From positions 337,207 through 401,206 of the forward strand of contig CAWHUM010000026.1 in assembly GCA_963832445.1 (NCBI GenBank): 64,000 bases of DNA, in the 5' to 3' direction. Of this stretch, positions 46,106 to 55,577 are shown in pieces. How positions within the stretch are numbered: position 1 is the stretch's first letter; every line of letters starts with the position of its first letter. The stretch is from AWTP1-13 sp963832445 (GTDB lineage: Bacteria; Pseudomonadota; Alphaproteobacteria; Rhizobiales; Hyphomicrobiaceae). Made by a program: the position numbers and the translations under genes. The notes under the pieces are model-generated. The model saw only the letters and a list, made by a program, of their open reading frames with translations, had not been told where the DNA came from and ran no database searches.

Positions 46106-46620
46106 GCGGATGTACCACATGGGGCTCCCTCGCGCGAGGGAGTCGCTGTGCGGCAACCACCGAACGGAGGCCATCAGTCGGCTGGCGCACGCGGGCTTGA
46201 TCTCACCACGTGGAAAGCGCTTGAAAACCACGCAACAAGAGTGAGCCTCGTTTCTCCTTCACCCCGGCCCCACGGTTGGACGCGAGACACGCTCCGGCGC
46301 CCAGCATGTTTTGCACGCCTCGCAACTTCCCCTGCAGGCGTGCCCGCGTGGAAGCTAGGGCCTTCGCCGGGTGCTGGCTGGCGCAGTGCCGATGGAGGCC
46401 ACTGCAACTGAATGATCAGGGAGTACCGGGCCGGTTGGATTCAAATGGCGCTCCCTAGGGGAGTCGAACCCCTCTTTTCAGATTGAAAATTGCCATCTCT
46501 CTTCGGCCGCGCAATGGGTTAGGCAATTCTAAGGCGTCAAGCTCACCTTGGCGGCATCAATGCCTTATGTGAGAAGTGCCAAACGGCGCCGGCGTTTGAC
46601 CGTACTTGCCCATTAGGCCC
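46106..46620. other. gap with palindrome and second tRNA-end repeat
   Basis: No gene is supported. An 18-base perfect palindrome, CTCCCTCG/CGAGGGAG at 46125-46142, sits 20 bases after the preceding stop and could be its terminator (no T-run). The tRNA 3'-end repeat at 46445 is the other feature. Confidence 0.45.
46445..46491 (+). repeat. tRNA 3'-end-like direct repeat, canonical copy (att-like)
   Basis: On the minus strand the segment ends AGGGGTTCGACTCCCCT (T-arm), AGGGAGC, then GCCA, exactly as the last 30 bases of a tRNA with CCA. The matching 5' acceptor strand is not found within 100 bases, so the tRNA is incomplete. Such 3' tRNA fragments are typical left-over attachment sites of integrative elements. 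It lies 130 bases from the res gene end. Confidence 0.6.
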
Positions 46621-49257
46621 TCAAGCGTCGCGGCCTCCGTGATGGCATCGTGCGGGATTAGCGCGTAGCGCCAGGGCTTGCGGCCGGTCCTTGGCGACCA
46701 TGTTGGCAGCGCCGATCCAGACGCGAGCGGCGGCGGCCTTGGCCCTGACGACCGTGTCGGCCAGCTCGTTGGCTGCCTTCACCTCACAAATCATCATCTC
46801 GGTGTCGGTCTCGACGAGGAAGTCTGGCTCGTAGCTCGCCGACTTCTGGCCGAGCGCGTAGGTGATCTGGAACACACCGGTGCCGGGCTTGAGCCAGACC
46901 TTCACCGAGGCCTCGCGCTTGTCGATCAGCACCGCGAAGTGGCGCTCATCGTCGGAGTGGAAGCGCTGCGTGTCCCAGCCGCATTTGGAGAAGCCGTTGA
47001 ACAGGTACTTGCGCGTATCACCGCGAGGGGTGACCGGCTGCTGGACGTCGCGGAGTGGCAGGCTTCGGTCCTTGGCGTAGGGATACTCCCGGATCGTGAC
47101 GAAGCCACGCGTGATCGTGGGCTCGTAGGTGGTCGGTGTTTCCCAGTAATGGCCCTCCTCCATCATCTGCTCGAAGATGAAGTCGGCCAGCAGGCTGCCT
47201 TGCTCGCGCAGCAGCACGGCCTCGATCTCGGCCTCGTTCAGGTAGGTCCGCAGATGCACGATCATCTGGCCGGCCAGCTTGAAAAGCAGTTCGGCGTTCT
47301 GGTCGTAGTCGACGGCGTCGTGCTCGATCAGCCGCCGGACGAGGTAGTTCTCAAGCTTCGCTTCCTTGGCGCCGACCGTGTCGACTTTGATGGTCTCACG
47401 CACTCCCGTGCGCAGATCCTCGATGATGACCTCGCCCGCCACCGGGCGCACGCCGATGCGATCGAAGCCGGTCAGGTCGAAGTCGTTGAAGCCGAACGTC
47501 ACGTCCTTGCGCGAGGGCAGCACGACGATCTCGGGGATCTCGATCGAGTGCTTCACGAGGTTGGTGATGTAGGCTTCGACGACGCGCGTGACGTCCACCT
47601 TCGGAGCAAGCTCCAGCGTGCCCTGCGTCGGTTGCATGATCGACGCCACGCGCTCGGCAACGCTGGTCTTGGCCTGCTGGCCTCCGACGTCCTTGAAGCC
47701 TCCGGGCATCGTCCGCGCCATCTCTTCAACGACGCGGCGAGTGACCTCTAGCGCCTGCTGCTCCTGCTCGCCGAAGCCACCCGGCTGCGCGGCCAGCTCA
47801 GCTTCCGCCTTGGCTTGATAGGTCGGCTTGGCGGTGACGATCTCCTCGCCCTTGGCCGGGATGTCGCCGCCGGCACCGATGCGGATCTCTCGCATGGTGA
47901 TCGCGCCCGGCTCCCTCGCCCGCTTGATGATCTCGTCGAAGTGGTCGTGCGCGATGATGGTTAGGCGGTCGACAGCCTCATCGCCGGTGCGCTCACCGTA
48001 GGGCAGGCGCAGGCCGCGGCCGAGCGTCTGCTCGGTCAGGATCGAGGCCGCGAACGCACGCAGTGGCACGATCGTGTAGAGATTCTTCACGTCCCAGCCC
48101 TCGTTGAGCTGGTTGACGTGGACCACGATCTCGGTGGACTTGTCCGTCTCCAGCGCCACGAGCTGCCGCTCGACCTTCTCGCGGTCGGCCGCGCCTTGCC
48201 CCGAGTGGACCTCGATCACCTTGCCCTTGTATGCACCGTTGAAAAACGTGTCGGCCTCGATCCGGGCGCGTAGATCCTTCGCGTGCTGGATGCTCTCGGC
48301 CACGACCAGCATGAAGGGATGGACCGGATCGCGCCCGGAGCGGCGGGCGTAAAGGTCGAGCCGCGTCTTGGTGAACTCGTGGCAGATGACGCCATCCTCG
48401 AGCTTCAGCCGCTCCAGTGAGTCGTCGTCGTGCTGGGCGCGGTTGAAGTTGGCCTGGGTCGCTACGGCGGGCTCCTTGACGAAGCCGTCCGCCATCGCGT
48501 CGCCGAGACCGTAGCGATAGATGACGTTCTTGAAGTCGCCGCGCCGCGGGTCCTTCGGCGTTGCCGTCAACTCGAGCCCGAAGATCGGCTTTAGCTCGTC
48601 AACGGCGCGGACGCCGGCATCAGCGCGGTAGCGGTGCGCCTCGTCCATAAGCACCACGAGGTCAGGCAAGCGTGAAAGGTAGTCGGCGTAGCTCTCTCCC
48701 AGCGTCTCGCGAAGCTGCCGGAACTTGGAGATGCGCTGGCCCTGGACCTTCTGATTGATTTTCGAGACGTTGAAGATGTTGATGATGCAGTCCGCGGCGA
48801 ACAACTCGCCCTGGCGGCGCAGGCCACGGCCGTCCTGGTAGGTGTCGCCGGTCACGATCTGCGGCACGTTGCGGGCGAACTCGGCCACGCCCTTGAAGAC
48901 GAATTTCGGCGAGCCCTCCGAGAAGTCCTTGATCAGCTTCTCGTAGATGGTGAGGTTGGGCGCCAGCACGAAGAAGTTCTTCGAGCGACCGGTGAGGTAG
49001 AGATACACAATGAATGCGCCCATCAGCCTAGTCTTGCCGACGCCGGTCGCCAGGGCGAAGCAGAGCGAGGGGAAGGCGCGCTCGAAGTCGGTCACTTCCG
49101 GGTAGGCCGCGCGCACCGTGGTGAGTGCGGCGGGGAGGTCGATGCTCTTCGCCAGCGTCACCTTGTCGAGCACGTCGGCGAGATGCCGCAACGACTCCTT
49201 CTGGGGGTGCCGGAGGGAGAGGCGCGCGTTGATCTGGTTACGGACGCTCTCGCTCAC
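46621..49257 (-). CDS. type III restriction enzyme Res-like helicase-nuclease
   Basis: Protein of 878 residues of the type III Res type. The helicase core has LATGVGKTRLMGAFIVYL (Walker A), LVVLMDEAHRYRA (DEAH), FGLELTATPKDPRRG and EQTLGRGLRLPYGERTGDE (motif VI). The C terminus has a PD-(D/E)XK-like nuclease: YEPDFLVETDTEMMICEVKAA. In type III restriction systems Res works with a Mod methyltransferase, but no mod gene is in the window. The start is GTG 49257 overlapping the stop of the SNF2 gene (GTGA), so the two proteins are made together. A defence role is likely. Confidence 0.88.
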   Translation of the reverse strand: MSESVRNQINARLSLRHPQKESLRHLADVLDKVTLAKSIDLPAALTTVRAAYPEVTDFERAFPSLCFALATGVGKTRLMGAFIVYLYLTGRSKNFFVLAPNLTIYEKLIKDFSEGSPKFVFKGVAEFARNVPQIVTGDTYQDGRGLRRQGELFAADCIINIFNVSKINQKVQGQRISKFRQLRETLGESYADYLSRLPDLVVLMDEAHRYRADAGVRAVDELKPIFGLELTATPKDPRRGDFKNVIYRYGLGDAMADGFVKEPAVATQANFNRAQHDDDSLERLKLEDGVICHEFTKTRLDLYARRSGRDPVHPFMLVVAESIQHAKDLRARIEADTFFNGAYKGKVIEVHSGQGAADREKVERQLVALETDKSTEIVVHVNQLNEGWDVKNLYTIVPLRAFAASILTEQTLGRGLRLPYGERTGDEAVDRLTIIAHDHFDEIIKRAREPGAITMREIRIGAGGDIPAKGEEIVTAKPTYQAKAEAELAAQPGGFGEQEQQALEVTRRVVEEMARTMPGGFKDVGGQQAKTSVAERVASIMQPTQGTLELAPKVDVTRVVEAYITNLVKHSIEIPEIVVLPSRKDVTFGFNDFDLTGFDRIGVRPVAGEVIIEDLRTGVRETIKVDTVGAKEAKLENYLVRRLIEHDAVDYDQNAELLFKLAGQMIVHLRTYLNEAEIEAVLLREQGSLLADFIFEQMMEEGHYWETPTTYEPTITRGFVTIREYPYAKDRSLPLRDVQQPVTPRGDTRKYLFNGFSKCGWDTQRFHSDDERHFAVLIDKREASVKVWLKPGTGVFQITYALGQKSASYEPDFLVETDTEMMICEVKAANELADTVVRAKAAAARVWIGAANMVAKDRPQALALRANPARCHHGGRDA

Positions 49258-52200
49258 AGCAACCGTCCCTGTCTGTGATCGGCGGCGCGGCGGGGCTTCG
49301 TCTTAGCAGCGGACTTGGCCTTGGGTACTGGCTTTCTCTTGGCAGCCTTCGGTGCGGCCTTGGCGGTGACGTCATTCTTGAGCTTAGTCGGACGGACTCG
49401 CTTGGCAGCGGCCTTCGGGGGGTGCGCCGACTCGGCTGCAGGCGTAGTCGCCGGTATCGGACGGGTCGTTGCACCAGCCAGCTCCGGAGCTTGTGGTCTC
49501 GCAGGCTTCGGCGCGCGCGTGGTGCCGTCCATCTTGAGCGGAGCCCTGCGGGGGGGCGCGGCTTGCACCTCAGCTTCTGGCTCGGCTGCGCGACGCGGGC
49601 GACCGCGGCGACGCGGGGCTGGCTCGCCGCCGTAGCTTGTCCACGTCGTCTTGTATCTTGCGCTTGCGCGTGAAGCGCTCGGCCACCAGTGTGTCCTTCT
49701 GCCGGTCGAGGCGGGAAGCCTCCCGCTGCAGCCCGAGCTTGGCATCAAGGGCCAGCGCGGGGTTGCGCGACTGCTCGCGCAGCTCCTTCACGCGGTCCTC
49801 CAGCTCGGCGATCTCATTGTCGAGCACCTTCTCCATATCGGCCGCATAGCGGTTCAGCTTCTGGCTCGTCTCATCGAACCAGTGTGCCGTCTGCTGCAGG
49901 GCCTCGGCCACGGCGGCGTCGAGCCGGGCCTTGGCTACCGTCTCCAGTGCCGTGTCGGGCACCGCCGTGGCCTCGCGCGCACTGGCAGGAACGAAGAACA
50001 GCCGCTGCGCCGTCTCCGCCTCGATCGCCCGGCAGTCGTCGGTGATGGCGGCCAGCACGAGCCGCTGCATCTCCTTGTCCGCGACCCGGAACGTCACCTT
50101 GGCTGCGTTGAGCCAGCCCTTGGTGCCGATGTGCTGGGCCACGTCGCCGAGCACGCCATGGATGCGCTGGTCGTACCGGAAGGTTACCTCCGCGACCGGC
50201 AGCGCGCGTTGGCGGGCGCGGGTCACCAAGTCCTGCGCGAGGTTGCCATCGGCTAGCCGGAAGAACTGCCAGCCGGACTGCTCGGCCTGCGGCCACTCTG
50301 TCGTCCACGTTTTCCCTTCGTAGTCGAACCGGCGCAACTCGCCGTCGTGGAATTGGGCTTCCGGCAGCTCGGCGCGCACCAGCGTTAGCAGCGCCCGCTC
50401 GAACTCGGACAGCACGCCCCTGATCTCGCCGTCGCGGTCCTTGAGCCGCTGGACGACGGACGTGTCGAGATTGTCGATCACCGTCTGCCGGGCTGCCTGC
50501 ATGTCGGCCTTGATACTGGTCTCAAGCTCCGCCTGCAGCTTGTCGAAGGCTTCGTCGACCTCGGAGGCCGTGCGGCACTTCTGGACGATCTGCAGCACCC
50601 GGGCCTCAAAGTCGATGCCGTCGCCGATGACGCCGAGCACCTGATCGGAGGCGCCGAACACGCCCTGGAATAGGTGGAACTTGGTGTTCAACAGTTCGTG
50701 GACCCGTTCCTCCGCCCGGTTCTTGAGGTTCAGGAAGTTGACGACGGTGACGTCGATCTTCTGGCCGTAGCGATGGCAGCGACCGATGCGCTGCTCGATG
50801 CGCTGCGGGTTCCACGGCAAGTCGAAGTTGATGACGACTGAGCAGAACTGCAGGTTGATGCCCTCGGCGCCGGACTCGGTGGCGATCAGGATCGTCTTCT
50901 GGTCCTTGAAGGCTTCGACGATGGCGGCCTTCATGTCGGCCGTCTTGGAGCCGGAGATTGCGTCCGTGCCGGCATGGCGGCGGCGCCAGTCCTCGTAGAT
51001 GGCCCGGCTCTCGGCGTCGTTGTTGGCGCCGTTCATAATCGCGATCTGGCCACGGAAGCCGTTGGCGTCGAGCAGGTCGCGGATGTACCGCTGCGTGCGC
51101 ACGGACTCGGTGAAGATCACGGCCTTGCGCGCACCGCCCTTGGCGACGATCTGGTCGAGGATCGTAGGCAGCGTGCGGATCAGCTTCTCGCCCTTGGCGT
51201 TGGCCCCGATCGAGCGGGCCAAGTCCCGCAGCCCGGTCAGTTCGACGATCTCGGCCTGCAGCTTGATCGGATCGACTGGAGCCTCCTCCTCTTCGTCGTC
51301 TTCCGCGTCCTCGTTCCACTCGTCCTCGGTCTCGATGTCAGCGACGTCGGCCAGGGATGCGCGGTGGCGCCGTTTGAGGGTGGCGATCGAGGAGTCCAGC
51401 GTCTGCGCGATGGCGTGGGTCGAGGAGCCCAGGATCTTCTGGTAGCCCATCAGCACGAGCGGGTTGTTGCGGTCCCCGAACAGGACCGTGTCCTCGCGCT
51501 TCAGGAAGGCCGACACGCCGAGGTAGAGGTTGTGCTCCTTGTCGGTCGGCTCGAAGCTCTCCACCAACAGGTTGCGGTTGGTGTAGTTGATGTGCCCGGC
51601 CTCGAGCACGGTCTTGCGCAGGGTCCGGCGCAGCACCGGACGCAGCCGCTCCTTCAGCATCAGCAGGCCGGCGCCGCCGGCCGCGCGGCCCGTGTAGTTG
51701 GCCTTGAAGGTGAACTCGTCCCCGAACACGTGCTCGTCCACGATGGACACGAGCCCGTACAGCTCCAGCAGCGTATTCTGCAGTGGCGTCGCCGTCAGCA
51801 AGATCTTGAACGGGCCGGCCAGCGCGCGCTTGAGGTTCTTGGCTCGGGCCGAGCCGGTCTTCTTGTGGACGTTGCGCAGGCGATGGGCTTCGTCGAACAC
51901 CACGAGGTCCCAGGCCACGCTGCCTATGGCGTCGATCTGGTTGTCCGCGAACTCGTAGGAGACGATCACGACTGAGGTGCCGCGCTCGAAGGGCTTGGCC
52001 TCGCCAGCCTTGCGGAGGTCGCGGTAGCTCCTGGCCTCCAGGATGAGACTTGGGATCGAGAACTTTGACTGCAGCTCCTGCGACCACTGCTTGCGCAGCG
52101 ATGCCGGCACGATCAGCAGGATCTTGCGCCGGCGCTCGGCCCAACGCTGGGCAATGACGAGGCCTGCCTCGATCGTCTTGCCCAGGCCCACCTCGTCAGC

Positions 52201-52398
52201 CAGGATCGCGCCCTTGGCCAGCGGCGATTGCAGGGCGAACAGGACCGCGTCCACCTGATGCGGTTTCATCTCGACCCGGGCGGTGGACAGCGAGCGCGCC
52301 AGTGCACCCTCGCCGAAGCCTACAAGGGTCACGAGGTGGGCCAGGAACTGGCTGTGGTACGGAGTGAACCCCTGTGGAAACCCTTTCGATTCGAACAT
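49254..52398 (-). CDS. SNF2/RapA-like DEAD/DEAH helicase (frameshift near 49630)
   Basis: Large SNF2-family ATPase. It starts at MFESKGFPQGFTPYHSQFLA (ATG 52398) and carries LADEVGLGKTIEAGLVIAQR (Walker A), VVFDEAHRLRNVH (DEAH), LLTATPLQNTLLEL and the C-terminal ATESGAEGINLQFCSVV with PQRIEQRIGRCHRYGQ (motif VI). A long C-terminal coiled region (MEKVLDNEIAELEDRVKEL) follows. One extra base near 49630 takes the gene into a proline- and lysine-rich tail ending TKPRRAADHRQGRLL, whose stop overlaps the res start. About 1047 residues after repair. It resembles the SNF2 helicases in extended type III restriction loci; DISARM DrmD or Zorya ZorD are not supported by other genes here. Confidence 0.82.
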
Positions 52399-52434
52399 AC
52401 CTGAGGGGATAGCGCGTGCACCCGATGACCACAA

Positions 52435-52763
52435 TCCACGGATGATATCTGCTCACAACCGTGGCATCTAGATATCGATGGTTCTGCCCGTTACTCGCAA
52501 GGCGATCGCTGTCGGGCCCCTGCAGAAAACTGATCTATCAGCTCGAGCCCCATGAGCCATCTGGCAATGGTCATGGGGTGACTGCCCGAGCGGGACGGCG
52601 GCGCTCACTCTCCAACTTCAGCTCCCAGCCCATGAGCGAGTCCCACACACCCTTCCCTCAAAAGGACGTCCCAGCAGCACTTTCTAAGTGTCCCAATAGA
52701 ATACCATTTGCATTTTAGGACACGCCCTCTAGGATCTCTAAAATCTTATTGGGACACATTCTC
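52435..52763. promoter_or_regulatory. region with candidate res sites for the serine recombinase
   Basis: An 11-base inverted repeat, GTGTCCCAATA at 52688-52698 and TATTGGGACAC at 52747-52757, lies just before the recombinase gene, with a further TTTTAGGACAC at 52713-52723. Paired half-sites ending in GTGTCC/GGACAC resemble res subsites of Tn3-type resolvases. The segment also separates the recombinase from the divergent SNF2 helicase and may control both. The first 230 bases hold nothing recognisable. Confidence 0.45.
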
Positions 52764-53324
52764 ATGCTCATCGGGTACGCGCGCACATCCACAGTTGACC
52801 AAGTGGCTGGGCTTGAAGCCCAGGAACGTGACCTCCGGGGCGCCGGCGCGGAACGGCTCTTCTCGGAGCAAATTAGCTCTGTGGCGAAAAGAGCCAAGCT
52901 GGAGGAAGCCCTCCAGTTCGTTCGCGAGGGCGACACGCTGCTTGTCACCAAACTCGACCGGCTTGCCCGTTCGGTGCGCGACCTTCTTGAGATCGTCGAG
53001 CGGGTAAGCGGCAAGGGCGTCAGCTTGAAAATCCTGGGCATGCACCTCGATACCGAGAGTGCCACCGGGCGCCTGATGCTGCAGGTGCTTGGGGCCGTCG
53101 CCGAGTTCGAACGAGGTCTCATGCTCGAACGGCAGCGAGAGGGCATCGCCAAGGCTAAGGCTGCCGGGAAGTACCGAGGGCGCAAGCCGACCGTGCGGGC
53201 AAGGAAGGCTGAGATCGAAGGACTCCTTCGAAGTGGTGTGGGCGCGGCCGAGGCCAGCCGTCGCCTGGGCATATCGCGCTCGAGCGTCTACCGCATCGCT
53301 GATCGCCTCAAGACTTGTGCGTGA
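52764..53324 (+). CDS. serine recombinase (resolvase/invertase family)
   Basis: Protein of 186 residues. The catalytic serine is Ser9 in IGYARTSTVDQ; the resolvase domain continues with LVTKLDRLARSVRDLLEIVE and GRLMLQVLGAVAEFERGLMLERQREGI. A C-terminal HTH_7-type DNA-binding domain reads GAAEASRRLGISRSSVYRI. It cuts and rejoins DNA at res-type sites, candidates for which lie just upstream. The start is ATG 52764. No Tn3 transposase accompanies it, so it may be a stand-alone resolvase or the remains of a transposon. Confidence 0.9.
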   Translation: MLIGYARTSTVDQVAGLEAQERDLRGAGAERLFSEQISSVAKRAKLEEALQFVREGDTLLVTKLDRLARSVRDLLEIVERVSGKGVSLKILGMHLDTESATGRLMLQVLGAVAEFERGLMLERQREGIAKAKAAGKYRGRKPTVRARKAEIEGLLRSGVGAAEASRRLGISRSSVYRIADRLKTCA

Positions 53325-53337
53325 GGAACCAACGTCG

Positions 53338-53757
53338 ATGCCGGCAATCGTCACAGCGTCGTGGTTCACCAAGCTGCCGGACACCTATGCGCGGATTGGC
53401 ATCAGCAGAGGCACACCTCGTGGCCAGCGAGGCTATCGCATGTGCCGTGCGCTGGCGCCCGGAGCTTGGTTCGCGTCCGTAGACCAGGACGAGTATCGCG
53501 CTCGGTACGATGCCCTTCTCCAGTTACTCGACCCGAGGAAGGTGATTGCCGACCTCGAAGAATTAGCCGAGGGGCGCACCATCGCACTCTTATGTTTCGA
53601 GCGGCCACCGCCGGATCCACATTGGTGCCATCGCGGCCTTGTCTCGGGTTGGTTTGGCGACACGCTTGACCTCGCCGTCCCTGAGTTTGGCTACGAAGAT
53701 GGTGGAACGGGGTGGCTGCACCCGAAGTTGCCGCCAAGCATGCGGATTGCCCGCTAG
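53338..53757 (+). CDS. DUF488 domain protein
   Basis: Protein of 139 residues starting MPAIVTASWFTKLPDTYARIGISRG. Later RALAPGAWFASVDQDEYRARY, TIALLCFERPPPD and HWCHRGLVSGWF match the DUF488 pattern, with a cysteine pair (LLCFE and WCHRG) that could be functional. DUF488 proteins are small, often found on mobile islands, and of unknown role. It starts 13 bases after the recombinase stop and is probably co-transcribed. Confidence 0.7.
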   Translation: MPAIVTASWFTKLPDTYARIGISRGTPRGQRGYRMCRALAPGAWFASVDQDEYRARYDALLQLLDPRKVIADLEELAEGRTIALLCFERPPPDPHWCHRGLVSGWFGDTLDLAVPEFGYEDGGTGWLHPKLPPSMRIAR

Positions 53758-53982
53758 CTCGGAACGCCCAGGAGACCGCCGGTTACGTCAATTACGCCAT
53801 CGCCAACATGGATCGCTGGGGGACCGGCCAGCCCACCAGGCTCTCTAGCAACCAACCCCTAGTACACCTTCAGTTTCTTCAATTAGTGGGCGGCCGCTCC
53901 GCTTCACCACCAAGAAAGTTCTGCCGCCACTTCCGCTATGAACGTGAAAGCTGACGTCGGATGCATGCGGTCAAGAAGGCAG

Positions 53983-55577
53983 CTTGTGACCCTGGGTGTG
54001 TGAAAAGATGAGCGTAGCTATGGTTCCCCTGATGATTCTGCGGGGGTGATCATGAAGCGGTTTGTCGAGGGGGCGGATCGGAGCCAGTCGACACTTCTGC
54101 CGGAGTGTCTTGTCGATTGGATCGACGAGGACAATCCGGTTCGCGTGATCGATGCGTTCGTGGATGCGCTCGGTCTCGCTGACCTCGGTTTCGATGGTGT
54201 CGAGCCTGCAGCGACCGGCAGACCCGCCTTTCACCCCTCGGTTCTCTTGAAGCTCTACATCTACGGCTATCTCAACCGCGTGCAGTCGAGCCGTCGGCTC
54301 GAGCGTGAAGCCGGGCGCAATCTGGAGCTGCTGTGGCTGTTGGGGCGCCTCGTGCCTGATCACAAGACAATCGCTGACTTCCGCAAGGACAACGGCGCTG
54401 CGCTGCGCCAGGTGTGTGCGCGCTTCGTCGAGCTGTGCCGCCGGATGGGCCTCCTCACGACGGCAAGCGTGGCCATCGATGGCAGCAAGTTCAAAGCGGT
54501 CAACAACCGCGACAAGAACTTCACGAAGGGCAAGGTGGAGCGTCGGCGCGCACAGTTGGAGCAAAGCGTTGCCCGCTATCTTGCCCAGCTCGACACGATC
54601 GACCGACAGGAGCCGACGGAGTCCCTTGCTGCCAAGACGAAGCATCTCAAGGAGAAGCTGGTAAAGCTCAAGGGCGAGATGGACAAGCTGTCCGCGTACG
54701 AGCGGCAGATGCTGGCCTCACCCGATCAGCAGATCTCCCTGACCGATCGAGACAGCCGCTCGATGGCCACCAGCGGCCGCGGCTCGGGCGTCGTCGGCTA
54801 CAACGTGCAGGTCGCGGTCGAGACAGAGAACCATCTCATTGTCACACACGAGGTGACGACGTCCGGATCGGATCGCTCGCAACTGGCGCGCGTTGGGAAA
54901 GCCGCAAAGGCGGTCATGCGGACGGACGCGCTGGAAGCTGTTGCCGATCGTGGTTACTTCAACAGCCCGGAGATCCTGGAGTGCCACGAGGCTGGCATCA
55001 CGGTGACGCTGCCGAAGCCGATGACATCGGGCGCGAAGGCGGCGGGGCGGTTCGGCAAGCAGGACTTTGTCTACCTGCCCGACGAGGAGGTCTATCGCTG
55101 TCCGGCTGGCGAGCGCCTGAAGTACAGGTACTCCAACGAGGAGGATGGCAAAGAGCTGCGGCGCTACTGGACGACGGCGTGTCCGAAATGTCCGCTCAAG
55201 TCTCACTGCACGACCGGGCCCGAGCGACGCATCACGCGCTGGGAGTACGAGCAGGTGCTCGAAGCTGTGCAGCAGCGGCTCGATGCCAATCCGAATGCCA
55301 TGCGCCAGCGGCGCGAGACGGTCGAGCATCCATTCGGGACCATCAAGGCTCGGATGGGCGCAACCCACTTCCTGATGAAGACGCTACCGCGCGTCGCCGC
55401 CGAAATGGCCCTGCACGTGCTGAGCTACAATCTGACCCGCGTGATGAACATCGTCGGCATCAAGCCGTTGATGGCCGCCATAAGGGCGTGAGGATGCCCT
55501 TGGCTTGCGGCGACAGGTTGCTATCGAACTATCGAGCACCCCTGCGGCCGCGTTTTTACACGACCAAGACCCACAGC
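53983..55577 (+). mobile_element. insertion sequence, IS1182-type
   Basis: The element contains one transposase gene (54052-55491). Its likely ends are imperfect inverted repeats: TTGTGACCCTGGGTGTGTG near 53984 and, inverted, CTGTGGGTCTTGGTCGTGT ending near 55576. Exact ends and target duplication could not be confirmed by eye. Confidence 0.65.
54052..55491 (+). CDS. IS1182-family transposase
   Basis: DDE transposase of 479 residues, apparently intact. The N-terminal domain has SQSTLLPECLVDWIDEDNPV and GRPAFHPSVLLKLYIYGYLN, the catalytic core ASVAIDGSKFKAVNNRDKNF and ALEAVADRGYFNSPEILEC, a C-terminal cysteine cluster PKCPLKSHCTTGPERRITRW, and VEHPFGTIKARMGATHFLMK with the last catalytic acid. 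This is the arrangement of the IS1182 group. It moves the element by cut-and-paste. Confidence 0.93.
   Translation: MKRFVEGADRSQSTLLPECLVDWIDEDNPVRVIDAFVDALGLADLGFDGVEPAATGRPAFHPSVLLKLYIYGYLNRVQSSRRLEREAGRNLELLWLLGRLVPDHKTIADFRKDNGAALRQVCARFVELCRRMGLLTTASVAIDGSKFKAVNNRDKNFTKGKVERRRAQLEQSVARYLAQLDTIDRQEPTESLAAKTKHLKEKLVKLKGEMDKLSAYERQMLASPDQQISLTDRDSRSMATSGRGSGVVGYNVQVAVETENHLIVTHEVTTSGSDRSQLARVGKAAKAVMRTDALEAVADRGYFNSPEILECHEAGITVTLPKPMTSGAKAAGRFGKQDFVYLPDEEVYRCPAGERLKYRYSNEEDGKELRRYWTTACPKCPLKSHCTTGPERRITRWEYEQVLEAVQQRLDANPNAMRQRRETVEHPFGTIKARMGATHFLMKTLPRVAAEMALHVLSYNLTRVMNIVGIKPLMAAIRA

Noticed and set aside
46125..46142. Palindrome CTCCCTCG/CGAGGGAG as part of a third tRNA-end repeat
   Set aside because: It shares only a few bases with the 47-base repeat and has no T-loop; it is more likely a terminator hairpin.
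45422..46231. Upstream extension of the second Bug receptor (to 592 codons)
   Set aside because: It runs antisense through the small secreted protein gene and precedes the signal peptide, so it cannot be real.
46621..52398. Assignment to DISARM or Zorya
   Set aside because: There is no drmA, drmB, drmC, zorA, zorB or other marker gene; only an SNF2-type ATPase and a Res-like protein are present.
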